Assembly: GCA_964420285.1 (NCBI GenBank) | Contig: CAYQTE010000064.1 | Location: 1-26,991, forward strand | DNA: 26,991 nt | Reading direction: 5' to 3' | Source of the DNA: CAYQTE01 sp964420285 | Lineage (GTDB): Bacteria > Planctomycetota > Phycisphaerae > Tepidisphaerales > Tepidisphaeraceae | Shown here: piece after piece, positions 18,979-26,559 of the stretch | How the letters are laid out: each line of letters begins with the position of its first letter | Numbering within the stretch: position 1 is the first letter of the stretch | Notes under the pieces: model-generated | Database searches by the model: none | Seen by the model: only the letters and a program-made list of their open reading frames with translations | Told to the model about the DNA's origin: nothing | Made by a program: the position numbers and the translations under genes

Positions 18979-21888
18979 ATGGCCAACACGGATCTGTTGA
19001 TCAACGTATCGGAAGGCGAGGAATGCCGCATCGCTCTTCTGGAAAACGGGCGGCTTGAAGAACTTTACATGGAGCGCGCCAGCGCCACCAGCCACGTCGG
19101 CAACATCTACAAGGGCCGCGTCACCAACGTCGAACCCAGCATCCAGGCCGCCTTCATCGATTTCGGCCTGGGCCGCAATGGATTCCTCCACATCTCCGAT
19201 CTCATGCCGACCTATTTCGGCCGGCACGGCGAGGACATCCGCGAATCCGTCGGCCGCAAAATGTCCCGCCGCGATCGCCCGCCCATCCAGCGCTGCCTCC
19301 GCCGCGGCGATGAGATCGTCGTGCAGATCATCAAGGAAGGCATCGGCACAAAGGGCCCGACGCTCAACACCTATCTCTCCATTCCCGGCCGCATCCTGGT
19401 CATGATGCCGGGGATGGCCAAGATGGGCGTCAGCCGCAAGATCGAGGACGACACCGAGCGCCGCCGCCTGCGGCAGATTCTCGATTCGCTCAAGCCGCCC
19501 AAGGACGTCGGGTTCATCATCCGCACGGCCGGCATCGGCAAGAGCAAGGCCGAGATCATGCGCGATCTGAATTACCTGACGCGTTTGTGGACGACGCTGG
19601 TGAAGAAGCGCGACAGCGGTCCGGGCCCGATGGAACTGTATACCGAGGGCGATCTGGTGACGCGCACGGTGCGCGACGTCGTCACCAGTGATGTGGATCG
19701 CATCATCATCGATTCCAAGCCCGTGGCCGCTCGCGTGAAGGAAGTGTTCAAACTCGCCAATCCGCGCGCCCGCAACAAGGTCGAGCTGTACGACGAACCG
19801 GTGCCGCTGTTCCACAAGTTCGGCATCGAGGCCGAGATCGAACAGATGTACAGCCGCTACGTGCCCCTGCCCAGCGGCGGGTCGCTGGTGATCGACTCGA
19901 CCGAGGCGGTGGTGGCCATCGACGTCAACAGCGGCCGCAGCCGCGAGCACGCCGACGCCGAAACCAGCGCCTTCAAGACCGATCTGGAAGCCGCCGACGA
20001 AATCCCGCGTCAGCTCCGTCTGCGCGACCTGGGCGGCGTGATCATCTGCGACTTCATCGACCTGCGCTACGAGCGCCACCAGCGCGAGTTGGAACGCCGC
20101 CTTCACGAAAACATGCAGAACGACCGCGCCAAGACCAAGATTCTCCGCATGAGCCAGTTCGGCATCATCGAGATGACGCGGCAGCGCATGCGGCCGAGCC
20201 TCAAGCGCTCGATCTATTCCGATTGCCCGCATTGCCGCGGGGCGGGCCTGGTCAAGACGCCCGAGAGCATGGGCCTGGACGTGATGCGGCGGCTGCGGAT
20301 CGCGATAAACGACCTGCGCGTGGCGCGCATCGAACTTCGCATCAGTCCCGACGTGGCCTTCTTCCTGCAAAACCGCAAGCGCGGGCCGATGGCGCAGCTC
20401 GAGGAACAATCGGGCAAGTCGATCGTCGTGCGCGCCGATGCGGGATTGGGTCTGGACGAGATGAAACTCGAGCTCTTCGACACGCGCGACGGGCTGGTCT
20501 ATCTCGAGGAACTGGGTCTGGTGCCGCCGACGCCCACCGGCGTGCCTGTCGTGCGAACGCAGGGACGCAGCCGGTTCGAGCAGCGCCGCGGTCAGCCGCA
20601 GCGCCAGCCGCCGCGCGGCGCCCTGCCGCCGCCGGCTCGTGCCGATGCCCGCGACATCGAGACCGACGACGACCACGATATGCAGAGCATGGAGGACGAG
20701 GTCGAGCGCCGCGAAGAAGGCGTCGAGGAGTTCGAGCGCCCGTCGCGGGACCGGGACATGCCCGCCGAAGACGGCGGCGAGGAGCACGACGCGGTGGCGT
20801 CTCAATCCAGTACATCCGCTGGCAGTGACAGGAGCGATCAGGCGCCGGCGGGCGAGCGTCGCATGGACGAAGGCGGCGGTTCTCGCCGTCAGGGGGGACA
20901 GGGCGGCCAGGGAGGCTTCGGTGAATCCGGTGAGCGGACAGGCCGGCCGAGGCGCCGTCGCGGCCGGCGAGGACGCGGACGCAATCGCGGCGATAACGCC
21001 GTCGGCCCGCGCGAATCGTTCGGCGATCAGCCGGCTGGTCCCGCCCAACCGGGCGAACAACCTCAGGATGATCGGGATTTCCCTGCCCGCGGCGCTGATG
21101 AGCCGTCGGAGCAAACGCGCGACGAAGCCCTGGACGATATTGGGCCAGCGCCCACGGAGATCGAATCGGGCGGCGACGAGGCTGGCCCGCCCGCAACGCA
21201 CCACCGCGATTCGGCCGCTTCGCGCCGTGATACGCACGATGAGGGGGCCGACCGGCGCGATCTGGAACTCGACCGGATCGAAGCGGCCGACATACACATC
21301 GAGGATGAGGAGCCTGACTTGTCGGGTGGCAATTTGAAACATCCCCCGGAGCCCAGGCGGTCTGATGTTGATGGGAATTCGCCCCAGGGGCGGCAGGGAT
21401 CGCGAGGCCGCGATTCCCAGTCGTCGCGGAGCCATTCCGGCCGTGGCGGGTCCGGCGGCCGTGGTGGCGCCGCGGGCGCGGCGGCCGTAGCCGGCGGCGA
21501 GCCGATGGCCGGCCCAGCGGACGATTCACCGGCGCCGCGACGACGATCGCGTGGCGGCCGTGGCCGGCGTCGTGGCGGCGGTGGCGGTGGCGGCGAATCC
21601 AACGCCGGCGGCACTGGCGGAGCCGGCGGCAGCGAGCCGAACGGCGATGCCGTGGACAAGTCTTCGTCGAAGCCGGCTTCCAGCGATATCTCCAGCGCGA
21701 CCTCCACAGCGCCGGCCGTGGCTGTACCCCAGCCGCCGCCCGAACCTCGCGCCGCCGAAGCGGGCGACCACACTCCCACCGGATCGACCGATCGTCATCT
21801 GGCCGGTGATGAGCCGATCGCGCCCCAGCCGGTCATCCGGCCGCGGTCGTATCGCGATCTGGACGCGATCCCCGATGACGATTATTGA
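18979..21888 (+). CDS. rne: Ribonuclease E/G family endoribonuclease with long disordered tail
   Basis: This endonuclease cuts single-stranded AU-rich RNA in mRNA decay and rRNA/tRNA processing. The 969-residue protein has an RNase E/G core over about residues 1-510: an S1 domain at about 35-128 (GNIYKGRVTNVEPSIQAAFI, GRNGFLHISD) with an inserted charged loop near 80-108, the 5'-sensor/RNase H region, and the catalytic pair D315 (VVAIDVNSGR) and D358 (IICDFIDLR), 43 apart as in E. coli. The Zn-link CPHCRG holds C416 and C419. From about 530 on, the tail of roughly 440 residues is acidic, Gln-, Arg- and Gly-rich and low in complexity, with RG-rich blocks near 625-660 and 815-865. It probably acts as an RNA-binding and degradosome scaffold. 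AAGGA precedes the ATG by 10 bases. Confidence 0.93.
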   Translation: MANTDLLINVSEGEECRIALLENGRLEELYMERASATSHVGNIYKGRVTNVEPSIQAAFIDFGLGRNGFLHISDLMPTYFGRHGEDIRESVGRKMSRRDRPPIQRCLRRGDEIVVQIIKEGIGTKGPTLNTYLSIPGRILVMMPGMAKMGVSRKIEDDTERRRLRQILDSLKPPKDVGFIIRTAGIGKSKAEIMRDLNYLTRLWTTLVKKRDSGPGPMELYTEGDLVTRTVRDVVTSDVDRIIIDSKPVAARVKEVFKLANPRARNKVELYDEPVPLFHKFGIEAEIEQMYSRYVPLPSGGSLVIDSTEAVVAIDVNSGRSREHADAETSAFKTDLEAADEIPRQLRLRDLGGVIICDFIDLRYERHQRELERRLHENMQNDRAKTKILRMSQFGIIEMTRQRMRPSLKRSIYSDCPHCRGAGLVKTPESMGLDVMRRLRIAINDLRVARIELRISPDVAFFLQNRKRGPMAQLEEQSGKSIVVRADAGLGLDEMKLELFDTRDGLVYLEELGLVPPTPTGVPVVRTQGRSRFEQRRGQPQRQPPRGALPPPARADARDIETDDDHDMQSMEDEVERREEGVEEFERPSRDRDMPAEDGGEEHDAVASQSSTSAGSDRSDQAPAGERRMDEGGGSRRQGGQGGQGGFGESGERTGRPRRRRGRRGRGRNRGDNAVGPRESFGDQPAGPAQPGEQPQDDRDFPARGADEPSEQTRDEALDDIGPAPTEIESGGDEAGPPATHHRDSAASRRDTHDEGADRRDLELDRIEAADIHIEDEEPDLSGGNLKHPPEPRRSDVDGNSPQGRQGSRGRDSQSSRSHSGRGGSGGRGGAAGAAAVAGGEPMAGPADDSPAPRRRSRGGRGRRRGGGGGGGESNAGGTGGAGGSEPNGDAVDKSSSKPASSDISSATSTAPAVAVPQPPPEPRAAEAGDHTPTGSTDRHLAGDEPIAPQPVIRPRSYRDLDAIPDDDY

Positions 21889-21927
21889 GATGGACTTCAA
21901 ACAGAACCCTGTTCCCGGAGCAAACCG

Positions 21928-23148
21928 ATGATTCGACGGACGTGGTTTATCGGATCGGTGGCCGCGGCCATGGGCGTGGTCGCCGTTGTTACCTTACGCG
22001 CCCAGCAGGCCCCCGGCCCTATCTCTGCGCCGCCGGGCCTGTCCAAATACGATCCCTATGCCATCCTCACGCTGCCGTGCAAGACGCGCGCGACGGGCGA
22101 TGCCGTTCTTCAGCCGTCGGCCATCACTATCCACGCTCATGACCAGCTTCTGGCGGACGCTCTGACCAGCCTGGCCAGCCAGTGCGGCGCCGACATCGGC
22201 ATCCTGGGCTCGACCGCGATCAACGAGTCACACGTCAAGAAGGTGACGCTGGACGTGGACAAGGGATCGTTCTGGGATGTGATGCTTCCGCTGTGCAAAT
22301 CGGCCGGCATCGGGCCGGCGCCTGGGCCGGGTCTGCAACGCATGCTGCTGGGCGATCGACCGACGGGCCTTGGCGGCGGCGCTCCGCTGGCGGTGCAAAG
22401 CGGCGGCCTGCTGTTCATTCCACAATTCACCCAGATGGCGCGGCGCGTCGATTACGACGATCGGACTCTCGATCAGGCCGCTCTCTCCGTGCAGATCCTC
22501 GTGATCCCCGAGCCGAAGATACAGATCGTCGGCGGCCAGTTGGACAACTGGCTCGAAAGCTGCACCGACGACAAAGGAAATTCACTGGCCAACACCGTCG
22601 CGCGATCGAGCACCGGCCAGGTTGCCCAATCGTGGGTAACGCTGACCGCCAATCTGCTGGATCTGCCGGAGCAGGGCACACGCATCGCCTCGATCAAGGG
22701 CAGGGTCAGGCTTTCCGTCCGCATGCAAAGCCAGATTCTCACGATCAACAACATCATGGACGCCAAAAAGCCGCCGATCCAGAAGGCCGGCAACAACAGC
22801 ATCGAGATCGTGCAGTCGTCCAGCGATCAGGACATGGATACGGTCAAGGTGTCGGTCGTGCAGGAAGGGGTCGCGGCGCCGGGACTTGGCCAGGCACGTC
22901 CGATCCCCGAGGGAATCACGTTCCTCGATCAGGCCGGCGCGATGCTGCCGTTCAGCGGCGCCAACGCCGGCGGCGGACTCGGCGGGATGACCGTAACCTA
23001 CGCATTCATCACCGGCGCCACCAATTCCCGCCATCCCGCGACTCTGCGCTGGGAACTGACCACCCAAACCAAGGCGATCGAAGTGGCCTTCGAGCTCCAC
23101 AATCTCGATCTTCCCATCGCCCGTCCCAAGCCCGCGCCGACCAATTGA
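21928..23148 (+). CDS. Secreted STN-like domain protein of unknown function
   Basis: The 406-residue product has a signal peptide (MIRRTW, hydrophobic FIGSVAAAMGVVAVVTL, cleavage near LRA|Q at 25-26). Residues about 64-127 resemble the STN domain of secretins and TonB receptors: AITIHAHDQLLADALTSLAS, CGADIGIL, then KVTLDVDKGSFWDVMLPLCK. The rest is beta-rich (VTLTANLLDLPEQGT, RIASIKGRVRLSVRM, FELHNLDLPIARPKP) and Gly/Pro-rich in the middle, without a secretin or receptor barrel. It could be a periplasmic or outer-membrane binding protein. Its Shine-Dalgarno (CGGAG) lies 8 bases before the ATG. It begins 39 bases after rne and is followed by the oxidoreductase after 8 bases, so co-transcription is likely, though no functional link is apparent. 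Confidence 0.75.
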   Translation: MIRRTWFIGSVAAAMGVVAVVTLRAQQAPGPISAPPGLSKYDPYAILTLPCKTRATGDAVLQPSAITIHAHDQLLADALTSLASQCGADIGILGSTAINESHVKKVTLDVDKGSFWDVMLPLCKSAGIGPAPGPGLQRMLLGDRPTGLGGGAPLAVQSGGLLFIPQFTQMARRVDYDDRTLDQAALSVQILVIPEPKIQIVGGQLDNWLESCTDDKGNSLANTVARSSTGQVAQSWVTLTANLLDLPEQGTRIASIKGRVRLSVRMQSQILTINNIMDAKKPPIQKAGNNSIEIVQSSSDQDMDTVKVSVVQEGVAAPGLGQARPIPEGITFLDQAGAMLPFSGANAGGGLGGMTVTYAFITGATNSRHPATLRWELTTQTKAIEVAFELHNLDLPIARPKPAPTN

Positions 23149-23156
23149 GGTGATCC

Positions 23157-24281
23157 ATGCCCGCCGCTATTCCCGTGAAGGTCGGCGTCGTCGGATGCGG
23201 TTCGGTCAGCGTGCAGTATTTCTCGCAGGCCCGGCGATTCCCCATCCTCGACATCACGGCCTGCTGCGATCTGGACATGAATCTCGCCGCCGCCAGAAGC
23301 AGGGACTTCGCTATTCCTCGCCCCTGCACCCTCGAGCAATTGCTGGCCGATCCCCAGATCGAAATCGTCCTTAATCTCACCAATCCCAGCGCTCACGTTC
23401 CGGTGACGTTGGCGGCCCTTGCGGCCGGCAAGCACGTCTACAGTGAAAAGCCCCTGGCCACCACGCGCCAGCAGGGTCTGGACATCGTTCGCCTGGCCGA
23501 TGCCCGATCCCTCCGCGTCGGCTGCGCCCCCGATACCATCCTCGGCAGCGGAATCCAGACCGCCCGAGCGGTCCTGGACAGCGGTGCCATCGGCCGGCCC
23601 GTCGCCTTCACCGCCTGCATGATGACGCCCGGCCACGAGCGCTGGCACCCCAATCCCGATTACTATTACCAACCCGGCGGCGGCCCGATGATGGACATGG
23701 GCCCGTATTACCTGGCCGCCCTATTGCACTTGCTCGGCCCGGTCCGCCAGATCACCGGCGCTGCCACTTTCGCCATTCCCCGCCGGACCATCACCAGCCA
23801 GCCCAAATCCGGCCAGCGCATCGAGGTGCGCACTCCCGATCACATCTGCGGCACGATGCTCTTTGATTCCGGAGTTCTGGGCACCATCGTCATGAGCTTT
23901 GCCTCGGCTTTTGGCGATTACGACGCCCAGTTCCCGATCACGATCTTTGGTACGGATGGCGCCATGCGCGCCCCGGACCCCAACCAGTTCACCAACCCCG
24001 TCAAAATCCGCCGGCTCAAGGACAGCGGTGATTCGTGGACCACCATCGATCCCGTCTTCCCGCACGACCTGGGCCGTTCGATCGGCTTGGCCGACATGGC
24101 CACCGCCATCCGCGCCGGCTCTCCGTTCCGCTGCGATGCCCACCGCGCCATGAACGTGCTGGACCTGATGGTCGGCTTCCTCGATTCGGCCCACACCGGC
24201 CAGGTGCATATCCCGCCGGAGCCGTATCAACCAATGCAGCCGATGAACAGCGACGAGATTGCGGTTATGCTGGGGAAATGA
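23157..24281 (+). CDS. Gfo/Idh/MocA family NAD(P)-dependent oxidoreductase
   Basis: The 374-residue protein has an N-terminal Rossmann domain with VGVVGCGSVS (residues 9-18) and a C-terminal beta-sheet domain. The EKP motif is at 97-99 (VYSEKPLA), with K98 as the usual catalytic lysine. GGGPMMDMGPYYLAALL (174-190) has D180 in place; the position often His in the family is Tyr184, as in a known MGPYY-type subgroup. The substrate is likely a sugar, inositol or sugar acid; it cannot be specified. GAGG lies 6 bases before the ATG. The end overlaps the aminotransferase start in ATGA. Confidence 0.9.
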   Translation: MPAAIPVKVGVVGCGSVSVQYFSQARRFPILDITACCDLDMNLAAARSRDFAIPRPCTLEQLLADPQIEIVLNLTNPSAHVPVTLAALAAGKHVYSEKPLATTRQQGLDIVRLADARSLRVGCAPDTILGSGIQTARAVLDSGAIGRPVAFTACMMTPGHERWHPNPDYYYQPGGGPMMDMGPYYLAALLHLLGPVRQITGAATFAIPRRTITSQPKSGQRIEVRTPDHICGTMLFDSGVLGTIVMSFASAFGDYDAQFPITIFGTDGAMRAPDPNQFTNPVKIRRLKDSGDSWTTIDPVFPHDLGRSIGLADMATAIRAGSPFRCDAHRAMNVLDLMVGFLDSAHTGQVHIPPEPYQPMQPMNSDEIAVMLGK

Positions 24282-25432
24282 ACCCAATCGACTCCTACAT
24301 CGGCAATGCGGATGTTTTTCCCATCCTGAAGAACTGGGCGTTCTTCAATCATGCGGGCGTGTCGCCGCTGCCGCATGCGGCCGCGATGGCTCTGGTCGAT
24401 TTCGCCCGGCAGGCCGAATCGGCGTCGTATCTGGATGCCCATTGGCATCCCGATCTGGAAAAGCTCCGCCAGCTCGCCGCCGGATTCATCAATGCCCATC
24501 GCGACGAGATCGCCTTCGTCAAGAACACCGGCGAAGGTCTGAGCATCGTGGCCGGCGGTTTGGATTGGCGGCCGGGGGATCGCATCGTCACGACCAATGT
24601 CGAATACCCGGCCAACATCTATCCGTGGATGCAGGTGGCGAAATTGCACGGCGTGGATTTGGTGATGGTGGCCGAGGAAACCGCCAGCGACGGCAGCCGG
24701 TCGGTTCCGATCGAAAAGATCCTGCAAGCCGCCGCCCATCCGCGGACTCGGCTGGTGACGCTGTCGCACGTCGAATTCGCCAGCGGCCAGCGCCACGACA
24801 TCGCGACCATCGGCCGGTTCTGCCGCGATCACGGCGCGCTCTTCTGCGTCGATGCCATCCAGTCGCTGGGCGTGGTTGCCGTCGATGTGGCGGCGATGTG
24901 CATTGATTACCTTTCGGCCGACGGACACAAATGGATGCTCGGTCCGGAAGGGGCCGGGATCTTCTATTGCCGTCGCGAGCTATTGGAAACAACCCGCCCG
25001 CTGACGGTCGGGTGGATGAATGTCGTTGATGCCGCGAACTTCGGGCATTACGAATTCAAGCTGAAAAGCGACGCCGGCCGGTTCGAATGCGGCAGCCACG
25101 CCATGCCGGGCCTGCTGGCCCTGAAGGAATCGCTGACGATTCTGGATTCAATCGCAAAGGATCAGATTGCCGATCGCATCCGCCGGCTTGGGGATCGTCT
25201 GATCGAAGGCATAAAGCGCAAGGGATATCAGGTGGTCAGCCCGCGCACGCACGACGCCTGGAGCGGCAACGTCTGTTTCACATCGCCGGTGCATGCCCAC
25301 GAGCCGATCGTGGCGAACTTGCGCAAGGAACACAAGATCGAGATCGCGCTGCGAGTGGGGCGCCTGCGGTGCTCGGCCCATTTCTATAACACCGAGGCGC
25401 AGATCGACCGCCTGATCGCCGCGCTGCCGTGA
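24278..25432 (+). CDS. Class V aminotransferase (PLP-dependent, NifS/CefD-like fold)
   Basis: The 384-residue protein is a fold-type I PLP enzyme of class V. FFNHAGVSPLP near the N-terminus, FVKNTGEGLSIVAGGL (80-95), NVEYPANIYPW, SHVEFASGQRHD (163-174), VDAIQSLGV with D192, and the lysine motif SADGHKWMLGPEGAGIFY with K218 are clear. The C-terminal RLRCSAHFYNTEAQIDRLI is also typical. The catalytic cysteine loop of cysteine desulfurases is not apparent, so a role in Fe-S synthesis is unlikely; an epimerase- or aminotransferase-like reaction is more plausible, but the substrate is unknown. The ATGA overlap with the oxidoreductase suggests they act on related compounds, for example in amino-sugar metabolism. 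Confidence 0.88.
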   Translation: MNPIDSYIGNADVFPILKNWAFFNHAGVSPLPHAAAMALVDFARQAESASYLDAHWHPDLEKLRQLAAGFINAHRDEIAFVKNTGEGLSIVAGGLDWRPGDRIVTTNVEYPANIYPWMQVAKLHGVDLVMVAEETASDGSRSVPIEKILQAAAHPRTRLVTLSHVEFASGQRHDIATIGRFCRDHGALFCVDAIQSLGVVAVDVAAMCIDYLSADGHKWMLGPEGAGIFYCRRELLETTRPLTVGWMNVVDAANFGHYEFKLKSDAGRFECGSHAMPGLLALKESLTILDSIAKDQIADRIRRLGDRLIEGIKRKGYQVVSPRTHDAWSGNVCFTSPVHAHEPIVANLRKEHKIEIALRVGRLRCSAHFYNTEAQIDRLIAALP

Positions 25433-25439
25433 AGAGGAA

Positions 25440-25511
25440 TATCCCTCGCAGAGGCGCCAAGGCGCAGAGGTAAGAGCCGCTCTCTGCGCCTTTGCGCCTC
25501 TGCGAGGGATA
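25440..25511. repeat. Near-perfect 30-bp inverted repeat with 12-base loop (copies A and B)
   Basis: The arm 25440-25469 and the reverse complement of 25482-25511 agree at 29 of 30 bases. Each is built from octamers CGCAGAGG, CGCAAAGG and CGCAGAG after a TATCCCT lead. It stands between the stop codons of the aminotransferase and the GxxExxY gene. Confidence 0.92.
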
Positions 25512-25529
25512 CATCTTCTTCCCATTTCA

Positions 25530-25910
25530 TTACTCCAAGCCGTTGGCTGTTCGCACGATTCCATTCTTGATGAGTTCCGCGCCAAAGTTGATCAGCAGCC
25601 CAAGTCGCTTGTCGGCCAGGCGCAGGTAGGTCAGGAGTTGCTTCTTGAATACCGGCGCGATCGACTCGACGGATTTGATCTCGACAATAATCAGACCCGC
25701 GACGATCAAATCGGCGCGGAAACCGACTTCCAGCCGCACTTCTTTCCAGACCACCGGTATCGGAACCTCGGTCTGAACCTCCAATCCGCGTTGACGCAGC
25801 TCATAGGTCATCACCTGGCGGTAAACGGATTCAAGCAGGCCCGGCCCCAGCGCGCGATGAACGTGATAGGCGGTGTCCACGATGATGGCGGAAATCTCGT
25901 TGTGGGTCAT
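25530..25910 (-). CDS. GxxExxY protein (PD-(D/E)XK nuclease-like family)
   Basis: The 126-residue product belongs to the GxxExxY family (PF13366, PDDEXK_3), which has a predicted nuclease fold but no proven function. The name motif is at 24-30 (GLLESVY). A possible nuclease core follows: D67 in FRADLIV, E77 and K79 in IVEIKSV, then Q91 in the QLLTYLRL helix. The N-terminus (ISAIIVDTAYHVHRALGPG) and LGLLINFG at 103-110 are also family-typical. AAGG lies about 6 bases before the ATG at 25910. On both sides lie near-identical inverted repeats, at 25440-25511 and 25933-26108. It may be a component of a small mobile or repeat-associated unit; this is inference. Confidence 0.88.
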   Translation of the reverse strand: MTHNEISAIIVDTAYHVHRALGPGLLESVYRQVMTYELRQRGLEVQTEVPIPVVWKEVRLEVGFRADLIVAGLIIVEIKSVESIAPVFKKQLLTYLRLADKRLGLLINFGAELIKNGIVRTANGLE

Positions 25911-25932
25911 GATTGACCTTCAAGTGAAGAAG

Positions 25933-25967
25933 AAGAATTTACCTCGCAGAGGCGCAAAGGCGCAGAG
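25933..25967. repeat. CGCAGAGG-type repeat, copy C
   Basis: This 35-base segment begins AAGAATTTACC, followed by CTCGCAGAGGCGCAAAGG and the end CGCAGAG. It matches the reverse complement of copy D (26074-26108) at 34 of 35 bases and shares the core of copies A and B. Confidence 0.9.
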
Positions 25968-26073
25968 TTGAATGCCGGGCGAAACCGGCTTCCATACGCG
26001 AATCGGCCGCACATTGCGCCCGGATCGACAACCGGCGTTACTGTCCAGATGAATGCGACCATTTTGTCTTTAC

Positions 26074-26108
26074 CTCTGCGCCTTTGCGCCTCTGCGAGGT
26101 ATATTCTT
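26074..26108. repeat. CGCAGAGG-type repeat, copy D (inverted)
   Basis: It is the inverted partner of copy C across 106 bases, differing at one position. The enclosed 25968-26073 segment holds no gene that can be supported. Confidence 0.9.
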
Positions 26109-26116
26109 CGCTGAAC

Positions 26117-26165
26117 AAAAAAACGCCGGGGCGTCCGATGTGACGCTCCGGCGTTCGATTTTTTC
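26117..26165. terminator. Bidirectional intrinsic terminator after the RRM gene
   Basis: AACGCCGGGGCGTC (26122-26135) and GACGCTCCGGCGTT (26142-26155) form a 14-bp stem with one wobble pair and a 6-base loop. On the minus strand a run of seven T follows (A-run 26117-26123), ending the RRM gene; on the plus strand a T-run follows near 26159-26164. Confidence 0.85.
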
Positions 26166-26196
26166 TGGATCGCGCGATCCAGCCTCGGCGTTGGGG

Positions 26197-26559
26197 CTAG
26201 TAGCGGTTGCCCCGGCCGCCGAAGCCGCCTCGGCGTTCGCCGCCGCGGTCGCCGCGATCGCCGCCGCGTCCGCCGCCATAGCCGCCGCCTCCACCGCCGC
26301 CGCTGCGCTCTTCGCGCGGCTTGGCTTCGTTGACGGTGAGGGCCCGGCCATCGTGGTCCTTGCCGTTGAGGGCATCAATGGCTGCCTTGGCCGCCTCATC
26401 GGTGGCCATTTCGACAAAGCCGAACCCCTTGCTGCGGCCGGTCATCTTGTCGGAAATGACTTCCGCACTTGTCACCCCGCCGTGGGGAGTGAACATCTGT
26501 TCCAGATCGGAACTGCTGACGGCATAATTGAGGTTGCCGACGTATAAACGCTTGCCCAT
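26197..26559 (-). CDS. RRM-type RNA-binding protein with RGG tail
   Basis: The 120-residue protein has one RNA recognition motif (about 3-80): RNP2 is RLYVGNLNY (LYVGNL at 5-10) and RNP1 is KGFGFVEM (44-51), which bind single-stranded RNA through their aromatic residues. The tail (about 86-120) is Gly/Arg-rich with GGGYGGGRGGDRGDRGG-type repeats. Such small bacterial RRM proteins are often linked to cold or RNA-chaperone roles. AGGAG is 8 bases before the ATG at 26559. It is followed by a strong intrinsic terminator. It is probably monocistronic, and its neighbour is the GxxExxY unit. Confidence 0.93.
   Translation of the reverse strand: MGKRLYVGNLNYAVSSSDLEQMFTPHGGVTSAEVISDKMTGRSKGFGFVEMATDEAAKAAIDALNGKDHDGRALTVNEAKPREERSGGGGGGGYGGGRGGDRGDRGGERRGGFGGRGNRY

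Noticed and set aside
18976..21435. 819-residue minus-strand open frame opposite RNase E
   Set aside because: It is antisense to a clearly conserved RNase E/G gene and is low in complexity; it results from high GC and codon bias.
23678..23730. Loss of the catalytic histidine in the Gfo/Idh/MocA protein
   Set aside because: The Tyr at this position with the MGPYY pattern is common in a subgroup of the family and the EKP lysine is kept, so it is not treated as an anomaly.
25440..26108. CRISPR-like array
   Set aside because: Repeats are inverted, spacing is irregular, and no spacers or cas genes are present.
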